Assembly (NCBI GenBank): GCA_030627625.1
Contig: DAOURR010000015.1
Span: forward strand, 1 to 38,854
Length of the DNA stretch: 38,854 bases
DNA from: UBA3103 sp002365855
GTDB lineage: Bacteria; Bacillota; Desulfotomaculia; Desulfotomaculales; Pelotomaculaceae
Reading direction: 5' to 3'
Shown: one piece after another, positions 14,051-21,996 of the stretch
Numbering within the stretch: the stretch's first letter is position 1
How the letters are laid out: each line of letters opens with the position of its first letter
Notes under the pieces: model-generated
Told to the model about the DNA's origin: nothing
Seen by the model: only the letters and a program-made list of their open reading frames with translations
The model's database searches: none
Position numbers and translations under genes: made by a program

Positions 14051-15763
14051 TTGAACTTGCAATACATTGACGATATGCTGCCGGTTGGAATAATTTTATA
14101 TGACACCAACAACAATATTATCGCCAGGAATAAGGCAGCAGATGAGATAACAGGTCTGGAAGGCATTATTGACGACAATTTTTTAAACATCCCTGGGGTA
14201 AAAAAGGTGGAATTGAATAACAAAACGTACGCTGTCGGACTTGTGGAAGTAAATAACGGGCCGGTCAAGTCGATTGTTTATATATTGGAAATTTCGGGTT
14301 GGGACTTCTTTCATAATGAATTAAAAGCTCTGAAAGAACAAAACAAGGAGTTGGAGGACACTTTTAATTCCTCTTATGATGAAATATATGTAATAGATGG
14401 AAATGGTATAACAAAGCGGGTAAACAAGGCTGGAGAAACAAACTACGGGGTTCCGGTTGAAAACCTGCTGGGGAAAAGTGTTCTTGAACTGGAAAAGGAG
14501 GGCTATTATAATCCCTCTGTTTCAAGGCTGGTTTTTCAAGAAAAAAAGCGTATCACCGTTAATCAAAAAACCAAGTGCGGTAAACACCTTATCGCTACGG
14601 GAAATCCAATATTTAATGAGGACGGGGATATTATCCGGATTGTAGTCAATTCCAGGGAGATTTCAGAGCTGTTAAACTTGAGGAAACAGCTGAAGGATAC
14701 GGAACAGCTGGTTGAAAGCTACCGGCAGCAGATCCTGAAGTTGAGCCTGGAGAAAATCAGGAGTTATGAGCTTATTGCCCAGAGTCCTCAGATGAAAAAA
14801 GTTATGGAATTAACGGCCAAGGTAGCCCCGGTTGATTCCACCGTGCTGATTATGGGTGAATCCGGAGTTGGAAAAGGGGTTTTAGCCTCACAACTGCACA
14901 AGTTGAGTAAACGTTCTAACGGGCCCTTTGTAACCATAAGCTGCGGGGCTATCCCCGAACACCTCCTGGAATCGGAGTTGTTCGGCTATGAGGGAGGGGC
15001 TTTTACCGGAGCACGCAAACAAGGTAAGAAAGGGCTTTTGGAGCTTGCCAGCGAGGGAACCGTATTCCTTGATGAAATAACAGAGCTGCCTCTAAACCTG
15101 CAGGTTAAGCTTCTGCAAGTAATCCAGGAAAAGAAACTCATCCTTATAGGGGGCAGCAAGTACATCAACGTGGACATCCGTTTTGTCGCCGCCACCAACA
15201 GGGACATTCACCGTATGGTTGCAGAAGGGCTTTTTAGGGAGGATTTATATTACAGGCTGAATGTCATCCCAATCATTATCCCTCCCCTCCGCTACAGGCA
15301 GGAGGATATTCCTGCGCTCATCGACTACTTTACAGGCATACTTAATTCAAAGTATGAAACAAATATCAAGTTTTCTCCTGAGACAGTGGAGGTTTTGCAA
15401 AATTATAACTGGCCCGGCAATGTAAGGGAACTGGAGAACCTTGTTGAAAGGCTTATGGTAACGAAAGAAGGCAACGAGATACCCGTCAGCCAACTTCCCG
15501 AATATATTTTTGAAGGCAAAAGCCGTTTTCCCAACCGTGTTTACGTACTCGACATCTGTCCGCTTAAAGACGCTGTGGAAGAACTGGAGAGGCAGTTGGT
15601 TACAATTGCATATAACCGGTTGAAAAACACCTACAGGGTGGCGGAGGCGCTGGATATCAACCAGTCGACAGTTGTACGAAAAATTCAGAAGTATAACTTG
15701 TTGTCCTCCCCTGAGCAGGACAACACAAAGCGGTCGAAAAGAAAGGCGGATGGAGTAAATTAA
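14051..15763 (+). CDS. PAS-domain sigma-54-dependent transcriptional activator
   Basis: An enhancer-binding protein that uses ATP to open sigma-54 promoters. Residues 5-80 look like one PAS-type sensor, 105-205 a second, and 205-235 a short coiled coil. The AAA+ domain has Walker A GESGVGKG (269-276), the sigma-54-contacting GAFTGA (316-321) and Walker B TVFLDEI (337-343). It also has RLNVIPIIIPPLRYR and NWPGNVRELENLVERL. A Fis-like helix-turn-helix lies near 525-555 (AEALDINQSTVVRKIQKY). TTG 14051 has GGGGTGAT upstream. The two sigma-54 promoters and three palindromes at 6357-6840 make the divergent aminotransferase and oxidoreductase genes its obvious targets (inference). The ligand of the PAS domains is unknown. 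Confidence 0.9.
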   Translation: MNLQYIDDMLPVGIILYDTNNNIIARNKAADEITGLEGIIDDNFLNIPGVKKVELNNKTYAVGLVEVNNGPVKSIVYILEISGWDFFHNELKALKEQNKELEDTFNSSYDEIYVIDGNGITKRVNKAGETNYGVPVENLLGKSVLELEKEGYYNPSVSRLVFQEKKRITVNQKTKCGKHLIATGNPIFNEDGDIIRIVVNSREISELLNLRKQLKDTEQLVESYRQQILKLSLEKIRSYELIAQSPQMKKVMELTAKVAPVDSTVLIMGESGVGKGVLASQLHKLSKRSNGPFVTISCGAIPEHLLESELFGYEGGAFTGARKQGKKGLLELASEGTVFLDEITELPLNLQVKLLQVIQEKKLILIGGSKYINVDIRFVAATNRDIHRMVAEGLFREDLYYRLNVIPIIIPPLRYRQEDIPALIDYFTGILNSKYETNIKFSPETVEVLQNYNWPGNVRELENLVERLMVTKEGNEIPVSQLPEYIFEGKSRFPNRVYVLDICPLKDAVEELERQLVTIAYNRLKNTYRVAEALDINQSTVVRKIQKYNLLSSPEQDNTKRSKRKADGVN

Positions 15764-15769
15764 AAATAA

Positions 15770-15849
15770 ATGAGGTGAATATTTTGACCGAACTCACAGG
15801 CTGATCAGGTCTGCTGCTTATTGCAAGGGGTGTAGGCTGCCTGGATTAA
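15770..15849 (+). pseudogene. Decayed copy of the start of the membrane-protein gene at 19089
   Basis: From ATGAGGTGAATATTTTGACC (15770) the sequence is identical for 20 bases to 19075 onward and stays similar to about 15828. It includes the ribosome site and TTG start (15784). The translation MTELTG, stop, SGLLLIA matches MTELTGWLGFLLIAG of the intact gene. The Trp codon has become TGA (15802) and similarity ends after about 15 codons. Confidence 0.75.
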
Positions 15850-15878
15850 TTTTTTATGAAAGGTCCTCAAATATAATT

Positions 15879-15912
15879 AAGTCCTTCCTAATAAAAAAGT
15901 TAAGAAGGACTT
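15879..15912. terminator. Bidirectional stem-loop terminator
   Basis: AAGTCCTTC (15879-15887) and GAAGGACTT (15904-15912) form a 9-bp stem flanked by A/T-rich runs. It lies between the plus-strand fragment and the end of the minus-strand DUF3231 genes, so it could serve both strands. Confidence 0.65.
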
Positions 15913-16009
15913 TAATTTATTGTTCAGTGTTTTTTGGTAATCAGTCACTTTAAGTATATAGTTCACCAAGAGTACAATAGGATATGTAATTTGGCTGTCT
16001 AAAAGAGCC

Positions 16010-17029
16010 CTAACCCATCTTGGAGATGACCTGAGGAGGACTGGCCAGAAGATTTCTGTTTCTCCCCAGCTTGAAAAGCTTTTTAATATTGTCAATTTCC
16101 TCCATAATGAAACCTTTGAAAATAGCCCTGTATTCATCACTAAAAGTAGCGCTATAGGCCCTGATATGCTGGTTTAGAAGATATTGACTGGCCGTTATGA
16201 CGACATTGGCAACTTCGTCATCGGTTAAAACGATCTGGCCGATTATCTCGGGAGGCCGCTGGTGCATCCTTAATACCGGCCGGGACGGCACCGTAAACCC
16301 GGCGTCTTTTAAAGCATCCTCAACTTGTTTTAACTGTGGGTAGGCAATATTATATAAACCATGCTCCAGGAGTTTTTTAAGTTCTTGGTCATTGGTGTTG
16401 CTTAAATAAGATTCCAGCAGGATGATGCTGGAACTCCTGAAGAATTCCATTTCAGCCCAGAGCCAGTAAGCATCACCTAAGGTTGGCCCTTTGGGAGTGG
16501 AAACTGCCATAGGGGGCTTGGAAAAGGTGCGCCTGCTTTTGCCGAAAGAAATAATGGATTCATGCTGCTTTATGTCCTGTTTTAAAAGATCAATAAACAG
16601 CTCCCTGATCGATTCTTCAGTTGCGACTGAGCTGATAGCCCGACCGTCAAGAATAATCAAAGCGCCTGACAGGTTGAACATGATCTTGGTGATTTCCTCA
16701 TCGGTAAGTATTACTTCATTGCCCACCCCCGGCCTCCCCTGGAGGGTCTTCGAAGCCGACCGGGGCGGGACAGTAAAACCGGCATCTTTAAGCAGTCCTT
16801 CCAGCCTGGGAATCCGCTGTTTTCTCATTTGGGTCACGAAAACCTGAATAACCTTGTGCAACCCTTTATCATCAGTATTCATCTGAAAGGTCTCCAGGGA
16901 ATTTACCAGCTGGTGTGAAGCGGTCAGGGATTCCCAGAGATGATATATTTCCCCGGCGTGCATCGGTTGTTTGGCGGTGTTTAAAGTGAAGGATGCCGGG
17001 AGTAATTTTTTTAAAATTTTAAACTGCAT
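16010..17029 (-). CDS. DUF3231 family protein (paralogue 1)
   Basis: A soluble helical protein with two tandem repeats of a DUF3231-type four-helix unit. Each unit contains a MHAGEIYHLWE- or LGDAYWLWAEME-like start, an LLEHGLYNIAYPQLKQ- or FVTQMRKQRIPRLEGLL-like helix, and the phrase LKDAGFTVP followed by a PP/PR stretch. DUF3231 proteins are known from spore-forming Firmicutes and have been linked to spores; the biochemical role is unknown. ATG 17029 has GAGGAG upstream; GTG 17038 would overlap it. It lies 16 nt downstream of a close paralogue in the same orientation. Confidence 0.75.
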   Translation of the reverse strand: MQFKILKKLLPASFTLNTAKQPMHAGEIYHLWESLTASHQLVNSLETFQMNTDDKGLHKVIQVFVTQMRKQRIPRLEGLLKDAGFTVPPRSASKTLQGRPGVGNEVILTDEEITKIMFNLSGALIILDGRAISSVATEESIRELFIDLLKQDIKQHESIISFGKSRRTFSKPPMAVSTPKGPTLGDAYWLWAEMEFFRSSSIILLESYLSNTNDQELKKLLEHGLYNIAYPQLKQVEDALKDAGFTVPSRPVLRMHQRPPEIIGQIVLTDDEVANVVITASQYLLNQHIRAYSATFSDEYRAIFKGFIMEEIDNIKKLFKLGRNRNLLASPPQVISKMG

Positions 17030-17045
17030 TATTTCCACTCCTCTT

Positions 17046-18059
17046 TCAAACTTTTGCTGTAACGTTCGGTGGGTAATCCATCAGGTGCCGCTGGTTGCCC
17101 AGGTTGATCAGCATGTTCAAATACTCTATCTCCCCGAAAATAAAACTTTTGATCAGTTCCCTCATGTCCCCGCGGTAGGCTGATCCCAGGGAGTTGGTGT
17201 GCAGGTCCAAAGCAACCTGGGTCGCTGTTATGACAACACTGAGGATCTCACTGTCCCTCAAGATGATTTTCCCGGTCCTTCCCGCGGGCAGTTGTTCCGT
17301 TCTGGTGACAGGGCGGGCCGGGACGGTAAATCCCTCGTTCTTCAGGAGCGTCTCGATTTTTTCCACCTGGGGGAGGGCAATTTTGTACAGGCCGTGGTTG
17401 AGCACCTTCTTTAACTCCGGATCATTGGAGTTGGTGATATAGGTTTCTAGCAGGACAATGGTGGAATGCCTGTAACCCAGCCCATCCCAGAGCCAGTATA
17501 CTTCTCCCAGGTTCAGGGTGCCGGGCGAAGCTGTAGCGGGAGGTGACGGGTTAAAGGCCTGCCTTCCGCTCCCCATTTTCATCAAAATATCATGGGCCAT
17601 GACAGTTTTTTTAAGAAGGTCGATAAAGACTTCCCGGATGGCTTGATTTGTGGTAGCGGTCCCCACCCCTCTGGCGTCAAGCATCAATAAAGAGTGGGCC
17701 AAAGTCAGCATAACCTTTAAGACTTCTTCATCGATTAATTTAACTTCCTGGCCCACCCCCGGTTTACCCTGCAGGGTTTTACTGGCAGGATGGGGGGGCA
17801 CGGCAAACCCCGCGTCTTTCAAGAGTTTTTCAAGCCTGGTTATTCTCAGCAGCAGGGTGCCTTCGACAAGCGCTTTCAGAAAGATGTGAATCTCCTGATC
17901 CTGAGTGTTCATCTGGTAAGTTTCCGCAATATTGATTACCCGGTAGCTTGCCGTCAGGGCGTCCCAAAGATGGTAAATCTCCCCCGCGTGCATTGGTTTT
18001 TGAGCTGTATTCATTGTGTAGGACTGAGGCAGTATCTTTTTCAGGAATTTTGGTTTCAA
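17046..18059 (-). CDS. DUF3231 family protein (paralogue 2)
   Basis: A paralogue of the next gene downstream, with the same two-unit layout: MHAGEIYHLWDALTASYR, LEKLLKDAGFAVPP, KTLQGKPGVGQEVKL, LGEVYWLWDGLGY, and LLKNEGFTVPARPVTR. It is 337 aa and predicted soluble and helical, without a signal peptide. TTG 18059 is preceded by GGGGTGA at a suitable distance. The pair arose by gene duplication after an older internal duplication of the domain. A spore-related role is inferred only from the family's distribution. Confidence 0.75.
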   Translation of the reverse strand: MKPKFLKKILPQSYTMNTAQKPMHAGEIYHLWDALTASYRVINIAETYQMNTQDQEIHIFLKALVEGTLLLRITRLEKLLKDAGFAVPPHPASKTLQGKPGVGQEVKLIDEEVLKVMLTLAHSLLMLDARGVGTATTNQAIREVFIDLLKKTVMAHDILMKMGSGRQAFNPSPPATASPGTLNLGEVYWLWDGLGYRHSTIVLLETYITNSNDPELKKVLNHGLYKIALPQVEKIETLLKNEGFTVPARPVTRTEQLPAGRTGKIILRDSEILSVVITATQVALDLHTNSLGSAYRGDMRELIKSFIFGEIEYLNMLINLGNQRHLMDYPPNVTAKV

Positions 18060-18090
18060 ACAGTTTCACCCCATTGTAATAAAAGTGTTT

Positions 18091-18119
18091 ACACTATTTA
18101 AGATTTACGGTTTATGCAA
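18091..18119 (-). promoter_or_regulatory. Weak promoter candidate for the DUF3231 pair
   Basis: On the minus strand TTGCAT, 17 nt and TAGTGT precede the first DUF3231 gene by about 30 nt. The -10 box is poor; a sporulation sigma factor may be used instead, but no clear match was seen. Confidence 0.3.
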
Positions 18120-18393
18120 TTTTTATTTATGTAAAACAATATTGAATAGATGAGTTTTTAAGATGCGTATAGTACAACCGATTATTACTTCAATTAATTA
18201 ATTAAAATTTGATTTTTCTGAAAAGGTACGATAGTTGTTATAGAGAATTTTTAAATTAACAGGATTTATCCAAAACGCATGAATAACATTTTTCAAAATC
18301 TTGTTTTTTATGAACCTTAATAGCATGCTAAGCATCTAAGTATTTTGAGAAGTGAGCTCGAGAGTGGACCCTTATTCAAAGGTGGAAAAACAA
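18120..18393. other. AT-rich intergenic region with no recognised feature
   Basis: Between the divergent DUF3231 pair and the lipoprotein gene. Very AT-rich, with no stem-loop followed by a T-run and no open frame with a ribosome site. It probably holds promoters for both sides, but none stands out. Confidence 0.5.
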
Positions 18394-18414
18394 ATGAAGA
18401 GAGGTTTGACATTT

Positions 18415-19038
18415 ATGAAAAAAAATTTGATGCTTTTTTTTGTACTATCTTTATTGATACTTGTTAGTGGTTGTTCTTTTACCAATAAGCAAAACGTCGG
18501 GCAAAAGGACCCGCCAATAAATGACCAAACCAAAAAGGATAACGTTGAAGAAAGCAATCCATTACCACCAGTAAATGAAAACATCAGTGAGTTTTCAATA
18601 GTTAAAGGCGATAATTATGTAACATTAGGGGAATACGAAAACCAGGGCGTGTTGTTAGAATTATTTGGTCAACCAATCTCGGAAGAGGTGAAGGTTCTTG
18701 GGTCCGGTTCTGATACTTTTACGGGTTCATTTCTCAAGAATGTAAAATACAGCGATTTTGACATTACTTTTATGTCGCCCAAAGGCGACGGCAAGAAATT
18801 TTGGATACTGGACATGAAAACGGACAGCAATATGTACAAAACCAAGAGAGGCATAAAAGCAGGAGACAGTGTTGACGATTTAACGAAAGCTTATCCGGAT
18901 ATTCATATCGTTGAAGATGGAAGAATAGACTTAAATAATTGCGCTTATGAATTTAATGAAAATAGGATTGATTATGTGATGTTTGAAGTAGCTCAAGGGA
19001 AAATAACTGAAATCAAGCTTTTTAGGGAACTGCCGTAG
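18415..19038 (+). CDS. Lipoprotein of unknown function
   Basis: An exported lipoprotein. The N-terminus MKKNLMLFFVLSLLILVSGC is a textbook lipoprotein signal with the acylated Cys at residue 20. A Lys/Asn/Pro-rich linker (about 21-55) leads to a compact domain that begins YVTLGEYENQGVLLELFG. No family was recognised. ATG 18415 follows AGAGAGG by about 10 nt; an alternative ATG at 18394 would add seven residues. Base composition is more AT-rich than the metabolic genes nearby. It belongs to the block between the two copies of the small membrane-protein gene start. Confidence 0.7.
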   Translation: MKKNLMLFFVLSLLILVSGCSFTNKQNVGQKDPPINDQTKKDNVEESNPLPPVNENISEFSIVKGDNYVTLGEYENQGVLLELFGQPISEEVKVLGSGSDTFTGSFLKNVKYSDFDITFMSPKGDGKKFWILDMKTDSNMYKTKRGIKAGDSVDDLTKAYPDIHIVEDGRIDLNNCAYEFNENRIDYVMFEVAQGKITEIKLFRELP

Positions 19039-19088
19039 TCAGATAATGCATCAGGAGAAACTATCCCCTATAACATGAGGTGAATATT

Positions 19089-19457
19089 TTGACCGAGTTG
19101 ACAGGTTGGTTGGGCTTTTTGCTTATTGCAGGCGCCTTGATACCATTTATCCAGCGCCGTTTTAGCTCAAGAAAAGCCAGGTCGATGTTGTTTTCAAACA
19201 ATCACCACTATTTTGCCCTGGCCAGCCTGCTGGTTTTTACACTGCACGGCCTTCTGGCCTTAACGGGCAGGCGGGGCTGGGGGTGGGGGGCCCAGGTCTT
19301 ATTCAAAGGCCACATGCTTTCGGGTGTTTTGACCTGGTCCGTTCTTGCGGCTGTGGTTGCGCTTGCTGTGTTATTTGCCAATCGCAAATCAGGTTTGAGA
19401 ATTCATTGCTGGCTGGCGGGTCTGCTGGTTTTGCTTATGATAAACCACGTGTTTTAA
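19089..19457 (+). CDS. Small four-helix membrane protein, possibly haem-binding
   Basis: A 122-aa integral membrane protein with four hydrophobic segments. Histidines lie within or next to the segments (NNHHYF, FTLHGLLAL, FKGHMLSG, RIHCWLAG, INHVF), which would suit haem b coordination as in small cytochrome b or ferric-reductase-like domains. This is a guess from residue placement. TTG 19089 has GAGGTG 7 nt upstream; the GTG at 19080 overlaps that site. A broken copy of its first codons and ribosome site lies at 15770. Confidence 0.6.
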   Translation: MTELTGWLGFLLIAGALIPFIQRRFSSRKARSMLFSNNHHYFALASLLVFTLHGLLALTGRRGWGWGAQVLFKGHMLSGVLTWSVLAAVVALAVLFANRKSGLRIHCWLAGLLVLLMINHVF

Positions 19458-19531
19458 TCTTTTATAGTAACTAAAAAAACACACTCCCTGTTATATAAGG
19501 CGGGGTTAATTTTTATATAACATAGGTCAAT

Positions 19532-19566
19532 GCGGGTCATCGCGGGTCATCGCGGGTCATCGCGGG
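19532..19566. repeat. 10-bp tandem repeat, three copies
   Basis: GCGGGTCATC is repeated three times without spacer (19532-19561) and followed by GCGGG, directly next to the large hairpin repeat. It may be slippage or part of the same mobile repeat. Confidence 0.75.
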
Positions 19567-19623
19567 GGTCAGGCTTTACTTTGTGACATTGTTTTCACAA
19601 AGTAAAGCCTAACCCCCTTTTTT
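19564..19623. repeat. REP-like hairpin repeat, full copy
   Basis: AGGCTTTACTTTGTGA and TCACAAAGTAAAGCCT (16 bp, perfect) surround an 8-nt loop. Beyond one mismatch GGGGGT and ACCCCC extend the stem, and six T follow. The right arm recurs at 20507. The GGGGGTCAGG-type head resembles repeats moved by REP-associated tyrosine transposases. As RNA it would also terminate transcription of the membrane-protein gene. Confidence 0.7.
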
Positions 19624-19725
19624 CTTATTCCCCCCTTGCCGGCATGCATATGTCATGGTAAAATAAATCAAACCTAACATTGAACCAGGTATAATATTGA
19701 ACCTAGTGCAGAGGGGGGTGATGAT

Positions 19726-20352
19726 ATAGAGCCTGTCAAAAAAAATAGAACCGAGAGGAAGAAAGAAGAGACCAGGAAGAAAATTGTTTCAGTGGCTATA
19801 GACCTTTTTAACAGTCAGGGCTTTGACCAGACAACGGTGGAGCAGATAGCCGAGGGGGCGGACGTTGCCAAAGGGACGGTTTTTAATCACTTTCCAGCCA
19901 AGGAAGCTATCATTCTTGAATATGTACAAACGGCGCTTAGAGAGATTGGACCTGAAATAGTTAAAAAAGTGAGGAAACTAACAGACACCCGTTCACGGAT
20001 AACCGCGCTGTTTCACCTGTCGCAGGAATTGCTGGAGACCAGGCTGAACGACGACGTTGCAAAAAAATATATGACTTACATGATTCAATCGATCCCTGAC
20101 ACCCCAAAGAGGCAAGACTTGCGGAGCGGTTATGGTGACATCCTGACCGAAATTATCAGAATGGGGCAGCAGGACGGGGAAATCAGGAGGGATATACCGG
20201 CAGAAACTCTTGCAATCTACCTGGACTGGAACAACGCTTTAATCATGATGGCCTGGCTGGCTTACCCGGGAGTGTCGTTAGTTGATATGCTCGGTAGGAT
20301 GATAGACCTTTTCCTAAATGGAGCAGTTAACAGAGAGGGCAAGGACACTTAA
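19726..20352 (+). CDS. TetR-family transcriptional regulator with uncertain start
   Basis: An N-terminal TetR helix-turn-helix is clear (VAIDLFNSQGFDQTTVEQIA, then KGTVFNHFPAKEAI), followed by a helical ligand domain. The first standard start in frame, GTG 19792, would cut helix 1 (RKKIVSVAIDLF). The frame is open upstream to 19684 but contains no ATG, GTG or TTG before 19792. The best ribosome site, AGGGGGG at 19712-19718, points to ATA 19726 (translation starting IEPVKKNRTERKKEE). An ATA start, a base error or an N-terminally trimmed protein are the choices. It likely controls the SDR/GMC genes downstream. Confidence 0.75.
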   Translation: MEPVKKNRTERKKEETRKKIVSVAIDLFNSQGFDQTTVEQIAEGADVAKGTVFNHFPAKEAIILEYVQTALREIGPEIVKKVRKLTDTRSRITALFHLSQELLETRLNDDVAKKYMTYMIQSIPDTPKRQDLRSGYGDILTEIIRMGQQDGEIRRDIPAETLAIYLDWNNALIMMAWLAYPGVSLVDMLGRMIDLFLNGAVNREGKDT

Positions 20353-20479
20353 ATTTGCCTCTGAAAGATTGGAACATGAGCAATCAGATCAATCAAATAA
20401 TCAATTCCATAATGCTATTTAACTAATTGATGAATCAACAGGAAATCCGAGTGGTGCATTATAAAGGTTGTCAACGCTG

Positions 20480-20526
20480 GGCGGACTTTGCTTTGCGCAG
20501 ACAATTTCACAAAGTAAAGCCTGACC
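20480..20526. repeat. REP-like hairpin repeat, diverged copy
   Basis: The right arm TCACAAAGTAAAGCCTGACC (20507-20526) matches the full copy at 19564. The left arm (about 20482-20496) has several changes, and the two still pair with G-U and bulges. It ends 22 nt before the SDR start. Confidence 0.6.
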
Positions 20527-20548
20527 TCATAAAAGGAGGCAAAATATC

Positions 20549-21424
20549 ATGAAAGATTTTAAGGATAAAGTGGCGGTTATCACCGGCGCGGCCAGCGGCA
20601 TAGGATATGGCATGGCCAGGCGCTGTGTGCAGGAGGGTATGAAAGTCGTTCTTGCAGATGTTGAACAGGGCGCGTTGGACAGGGCTGAAAAAGAATTGAC
20701 GGCTTTAGGAGGAACTGTGTTGCCGGTTTTGATGGATGTTTCAAAGGCTGATCAGGTAGAGGCGCTGGCCAATAAAACACTCGAAGCTTTTGGAGGGGTA
20801 CATCTCCTGTTTAACAATGCTGGTGTTGCGGCGGACGGTTCAATTTGGGGATGCAGCCTGGCTGACTGGGAGTGGGTAATAGGCGTAAACCTCTGGGGGG
20901 TGCTGAACGGCATTCGCACGTTCGTACCCATCATGCTTGCCCAGGACACTGAATGCCATGTTGTCAACACGGCTTCTACCGCGGGTATCCTGCCGTACCA
21001 CCCGGGCGCAAGCTACCATGTTACAAAGCACGCGGTTGTGGCCCTGTCTGAGAACCTCTACAGGTCATTGGGAGAGCAGGGCGCGAAAGTTAAAACATCC
21101 GTTCTTTGCCCGGGGTTTGTAAAGACCCGAATACTCACCTCCTTGCGAAATCAGCCGGCGGAGTTCAAGGTCGAGTCTTCTGCAAAGCCCATGAGCCCGG
21201 AGGCTGAAGAGGCCACGTGGGCTTTCCTCGAAAAGAATCAGTTCAGGGTGCTGTCTCCCGAACAGGTCGCAGAAACTGTCTTTAACGCCATTAAAGAGGA
21301 AAAGTTTTATATCTTAACTCACCCCGAGTTCAACGAGATGGTAAGAAGGAGGATGGAAGACATCATCCAGGGACAAAATCCTTCAATTAAACCCCTGTCC
21401 TTCAAGAAGGAAAACGATCAATAA
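20549..21424 (+). CDS. Short-chain dehydrogenase/reductase (SDR)
   Basis: A classical NAD(P)-dependent SDR. The cofactor motif is TGAASGIG near residues 13-20, the structural motif NNAG follows, and catalytic Ser (NTASTAG) and YHVTK are present. It is 291 aa, slightly long because of a C-terminal extension. ATG 20549 is preceded by AAAGGAGG. The context (TetR before, GMC oxidoreductase after) suggests oxidation of an alcohol or sugar-like compound, but the substrate cannot be read from the sequence. Confidence 0.88.
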   Translation: MKDFKDKVAVITGAASGIGYGMARRCVQEGMKVVLADVEQGALDRAEKELTALGGTVLPVLMDVSKADQVEALANKTLEAFGGVHLLFNNAGVAADGSIWGCSLADWEWVIGVNLWGVLNGIRTFVPIMLAQDTECHVVNTASTAGILPYHPGASYHVTKHAVVALSENLYRSLGEQGAKVKTSVLCPGFVKTRILTSLRNQPAEFKVESSAKPMSPEAEEATWAFLEKNQFRVLSPEQVAETVFNAIKEEKFYILTHPEFNEMVRRRMEDIIQGQNPSIKPLSFKKENDQ

Positions 21425-21464
21425 ATCTTATTGATAAATCACGTTTTTAATTTATTATGCCATC

Positions 21465-21508
21465 AAAAAAGACACTTAGCGTTGTATAAGACGGGAGGTG
21501 TCTTTTTT
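21465..21508. terminator. Bidirectional intrinsic terminator after the SDR gene
   Basis: AAAAAAGACAC (21465-21475) pairs with GTGTCTTTTTT (21498-21508), giving a hairpin with a T-run on the plus strand and a complementary run on the minus strand. Confidence 0.75.
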
Positions 21509-21602
21509 ATGTGACCGCAAGAATAGCTGTCCAGCCGGGATAATATTCAAACATAGATGGGGATAATAATTTAAATTAAAAAACATAAAGGGTGTGAACT
21601 GT

Positions 21603-21995
21603 ATGTGGACTGGCTGGCCGCTTGCAAGAATATTAATGCTTTTCGCAGGGCTTGGACTATTAATAATTTTCATCCAGGTTACCCTTTTGCATTATCGCCA
21701 GAATTTCAGGCATTGGGCTATGTGGGGACCGGTAATAGGCGCTCCACTTATAGGTGTATTGGCTCTCGCATTGGCATTGTTTAACCTTCCCTGGTTGCAG
21801 ACAGGGGTGGCCGTTCTGTTTGTGATTGGCATAATAACCGGTGTGGGGGGCTTTGTACTGCATGTGGAAGGGGTTGGGCAGAGGGTGGACGGCTACCGCA
21901 TGCACAATTTCATGGTTGGACCACCGGTAACCCTACCCCTGATGGTAGCCGCTATGAGCGTGCTGGGGTTATTTGCCCTTTACTGGAGGTGGTAG
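21603..21995 (+). CDS. Small membrane protein linked to a GMC oxidoreductase
   Basis: About 130 aa with four hydrophobic segments and short loops. No family was recognised. Its stop codon lies within the ribosome site of the next gene (subunit-3-like), and the GMC oxidoreductase follows. It may thus be the membrane anchor or quinone-facing part of that complex in place of the cytochrome c subunit of gluconate 2-dehydrogenase. ATG 21603 or the in-frame GTG 21594 could be the start. That role is an inference from gene order alone. Confidence 0.6.
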   Translation: MWTGWPLARILMLFAGLGLLIIFIQVTLLHYRQNFRHWAMWGPVIGAPLIGVLALALALFNLPWLQTGVAVLFVIGIITGVGGFVLHVEGVGQRVDGYRMHNFMVGPPVTLPLMVAAMSVLGLFALYWRW

Positions 21996-21996
21996 C

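Noticed and set aside
15802..15804. In-frame TGA in the 15770 fragment as another selenocysteine codon
   Set aside because: The intact copy has TGG at this place and similarity ends soon after; it is a decayed duplicate.
19532..19566. Short CRISPR array
   Set aside because: The 10-bp units are directly adjacent with no spacers; this is a simple tandem repeat.
20485..20500. Sigma-54 promoter ahead of the SDR gene (GG/GC pairs near GGACTTTGCTTTGC)
   Set aside because: The -24 box is poor and the bases belong to the diverged hairpin repeat.
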